A stretch of DNA of 32,175 nucleotides, from contig JAJNBG010000053.1 in the NCBI GenBank assembly GCA_021155905.1, forward strand, positions 1-32,175. The letters run 5' to 3'. Below, piece by piece: positions 31,322-32,175 of this stretch. Source of the DNA: Bacteroidota bacterium. Lineage in GTDB: Bacteria; Bacteroidota; Bacteroidia; B-17B0; Aurantibacillaceae. A program made the position numbers and the translations under genes. Positions within the stretch are counted from its first letter, which is position 1; every line of letters starts with the position of its first letter. The notes under the pieces were generated by a model. It had not been told where the DNA came from. It searched no databases and saw only the letters and a list, made by a program, of their open reading frames with translations.

Positions 31322-31780
31322 GTGGACGCATTAAGTTATAAAACAAAATTTGTCAACAAAGCCAACTCAGATAAAGAGTGGTTACTGGTTGACGCAGAAA
31401 ATGAAGTTGTAGGTCGTTTGGCCTCTAAACTGGCGTATTTAATACGCGGCAAACATAAAACTAACTTTACACCTCATACTGATTGCGGTGCAAACATCGT
31501 TGTAATCAACGCTGAGAAAGTTCGTTTTACAGGAGCTAAAATGGAAGATAAAGAATACGTTCGTTACACAGGTCACCCTGGTGGACAGCGTTTTGCTACT
31601 CCAAAAGAAATGTTAGCTAAAAAGCCTGAAGAAGTAATTAAACATGCTGTGCATGGAATGTTGCCTAAAGGACGTTTAGGAAGAGCGATTAATACAAATT
31701 TATTTGTATTCGCAGGTGCTGAGCATGATCATGCTGCACAACAACCAAAAAAAGTAGATTTAACCACAATTATTGCATAA
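31322..31780 (+). CDS. rplM: 50S ribosomal protein L13
   Basis: A 152-residue ribosomal protein that binds 23S rRNA early in large-subunit assembly. 'EWLLVDAENEVVGRLASKLA', 'LIRGKHKTNFTPHTDCGANI', 'VVINAEKVRFTG', 'KYVRYTGHPGG'-type and 'HGMLPKGRLGRAI' segments are all typical. The start is GTG at 31322, giving the usual Bacteroidota N-terminus (MDALSYKTKF). It is the first gene of the ribosomal operon, with rpsI 4 nt after its stop. Confidence 0.97.
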   Translation: MDALSYKTKFVNKANSDKEWLLVDAENEVVGRLASKLAYLIRGKHKTNFTPHTDCGANIVVINAEKVRFTGAKMEDKEYVRYTGHPGGQRFATPKEMLAKKPEEVIKHAVHGMLPKGRLGRAINTNLFVFAGAEHDHAAQQPKKVDLTTIIA

Positions 31781-31784
31781 TTAA

Positions 31785-32076
31785 ATGGAAGTAATAAACA
31801 CATCAGGTCGCAGAAAATGTTCGGTAGCTCGTGCTTATGTATCTAAAGGTACAGGAGTAATTACTATCAACAAAAGAGATCGTAAACGGTGGCGGAACTA
31901 CAGGACAAGCTCAGGCAGTGCGTTTAGCAATTGCTAAAGCTTTAGTGGAGATCAATCCGGAATTGAAAAAAGAATTACGCGCAGAAGGTTTAGTTACCCG
32001 TGATCCTCGTATGGTTGAACGTAAGAAATTCGGTCAGAAGAAAGCACGTGCACGTTTCCAATTCAGCAAACGTTAA
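31785..32076 (+). pseudogene. rpsI: 30S ribosomal protein S9, broken by an internal deletion and frameshift
   Basis: The N-terminal part is clear S9 (MEVINTSGRRKCSVARAYVS, then [12 protein letters not shown]) and the C-terminal part is clear S9 ([20 protein letters not shown] ... [25 protein letters not shown]). Between them, at about 31881, the central ~40 residues (roughly the LxxYFxxxxLRxxVxQPLxL region) are missing and the downstream part is in another frame. The N-terminal frame runs into a stop at 31935-31937 after 50 codons. The missing segment should be of length 3n+2. S9 is essential for its C-terminal tail at the P site, so a true lesion is unlikely; an assembly or sequencing error is the simplest explanation, unless another copy exists. 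Confidence 0.88.
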
Positions 32077-32104
32077 TATTTATTTACAATACATTATACA
32101 AAAC

Positions 32105-32175
32105 ATGTCAAATACATTCAACGAATTATTAGAATCAGGTGCTCATTTTGGTCACTTAAAAAGAAAATGGAATCC
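32105..32175 (+). CDS. rpsB: 30S ribosomal protein S2, N-terminal fragment
   Basis: The reading frame from ATG 32105 gives MSNTFNELLESGAHFGHLKR followed by KWN, the well-conserved S2 start (ELLExGAHFGHxxxxWNP). It is cut by the window end after 23 codons. It follows rpsI in the usual Bacteroidota order, where tsf would come next. Confidence 0.93.
   Translation, partial: MSNTFNELLESGAHFGHLKRKWN

Overview
The window looks like chromosomal DNA from a member of the Bacteroidota. It is AT-rich. It carries a type IX secretion (T9SS) type-B C-terminal sorting domain, a PorP/SprF-family outer-membrane protein, PKD-repeat cell-surface architecture, and the gene order rplM-rpsI-rpsB. Several intergenic regions hold promoter-like sequences of the Bacteroidota form (TTG, 18-20 nt, TAnnTTTG or TAnnTTTA) and few Shine-Dalgarno sites are visible. 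I cannot place it more narrowly than the phylum with confidence. No insertion sequence, prophage, integron or CRISPR array was seen.

Layout. 1-75: end of a cold-shock protein. 229-3339: two tandem POT/PTR-type peptide transporters separated by a strong hairpin terminator. 3411-4064: thioredoxin-like protein. 4173-6816: signalling block with a NarL-type response regulator, a PAS histidine kinase and a stand-alone GAF protein. 6853-8166 (minus): rimO. 8246-12769: second signalling block with a TPR/transmembrane/PP2C-type phosphatase, a TPR/transmembrane/HisKA_3-type kinase and a four-helix membrane protein. 12856-13163: RNase P RNA (rnpB). 13181-20532: tightly packed surface operon with a 1594-residue PKD-repeat type-B T9SS cargo, a TPR/PD40 lipoprotein-like or periplasmic protein, and a PorP/SprF protein. 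20732-21955: membrane histidine kinase of the HisKA_2 type with two operator-like palindromes upstream. 22055-24764 (minus): purS-metK and ilvE. 24927-28093: M23/LysM peptidase, LpxD-like acyltransferase and RsbU-like phosphatase. 28098-29511 (minus): lolA-like and aroE. 29659-29732 (minus): tRNA-Asp(GUC). 29733-31163: poorly known small genes, including a small beta-solenoid protein and a divergent SatD-like protein. 31322-32175: rplM, a broken rpsI and the start of rpsB.

How it fits together. Much of the window is signal transduction plus cell-envelope work. The two TPR receptors at 8246-12260 share a nearly identical juxtamembrane stalk but end in different outputs (phosphatase and kinase). 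The HisKA_3 kinase is the type that normally pairs with NarL regulators such as the orphan-like one at 4173. The T9SS operon supplies a secreted repeat protein with its own likely outer-membrane partner. The most unusual points are the paired TPR receptors, an exact 169-codon super-repeat in the PKD protein, rnpB lying only 17 nt before the T9SS operon, tandem palindromes 21 bp apart before the HisKA_2 kinase, frequent TTG starts (and a probable ATT start), and an rpsI gene with an internal out-of-frame deletion.
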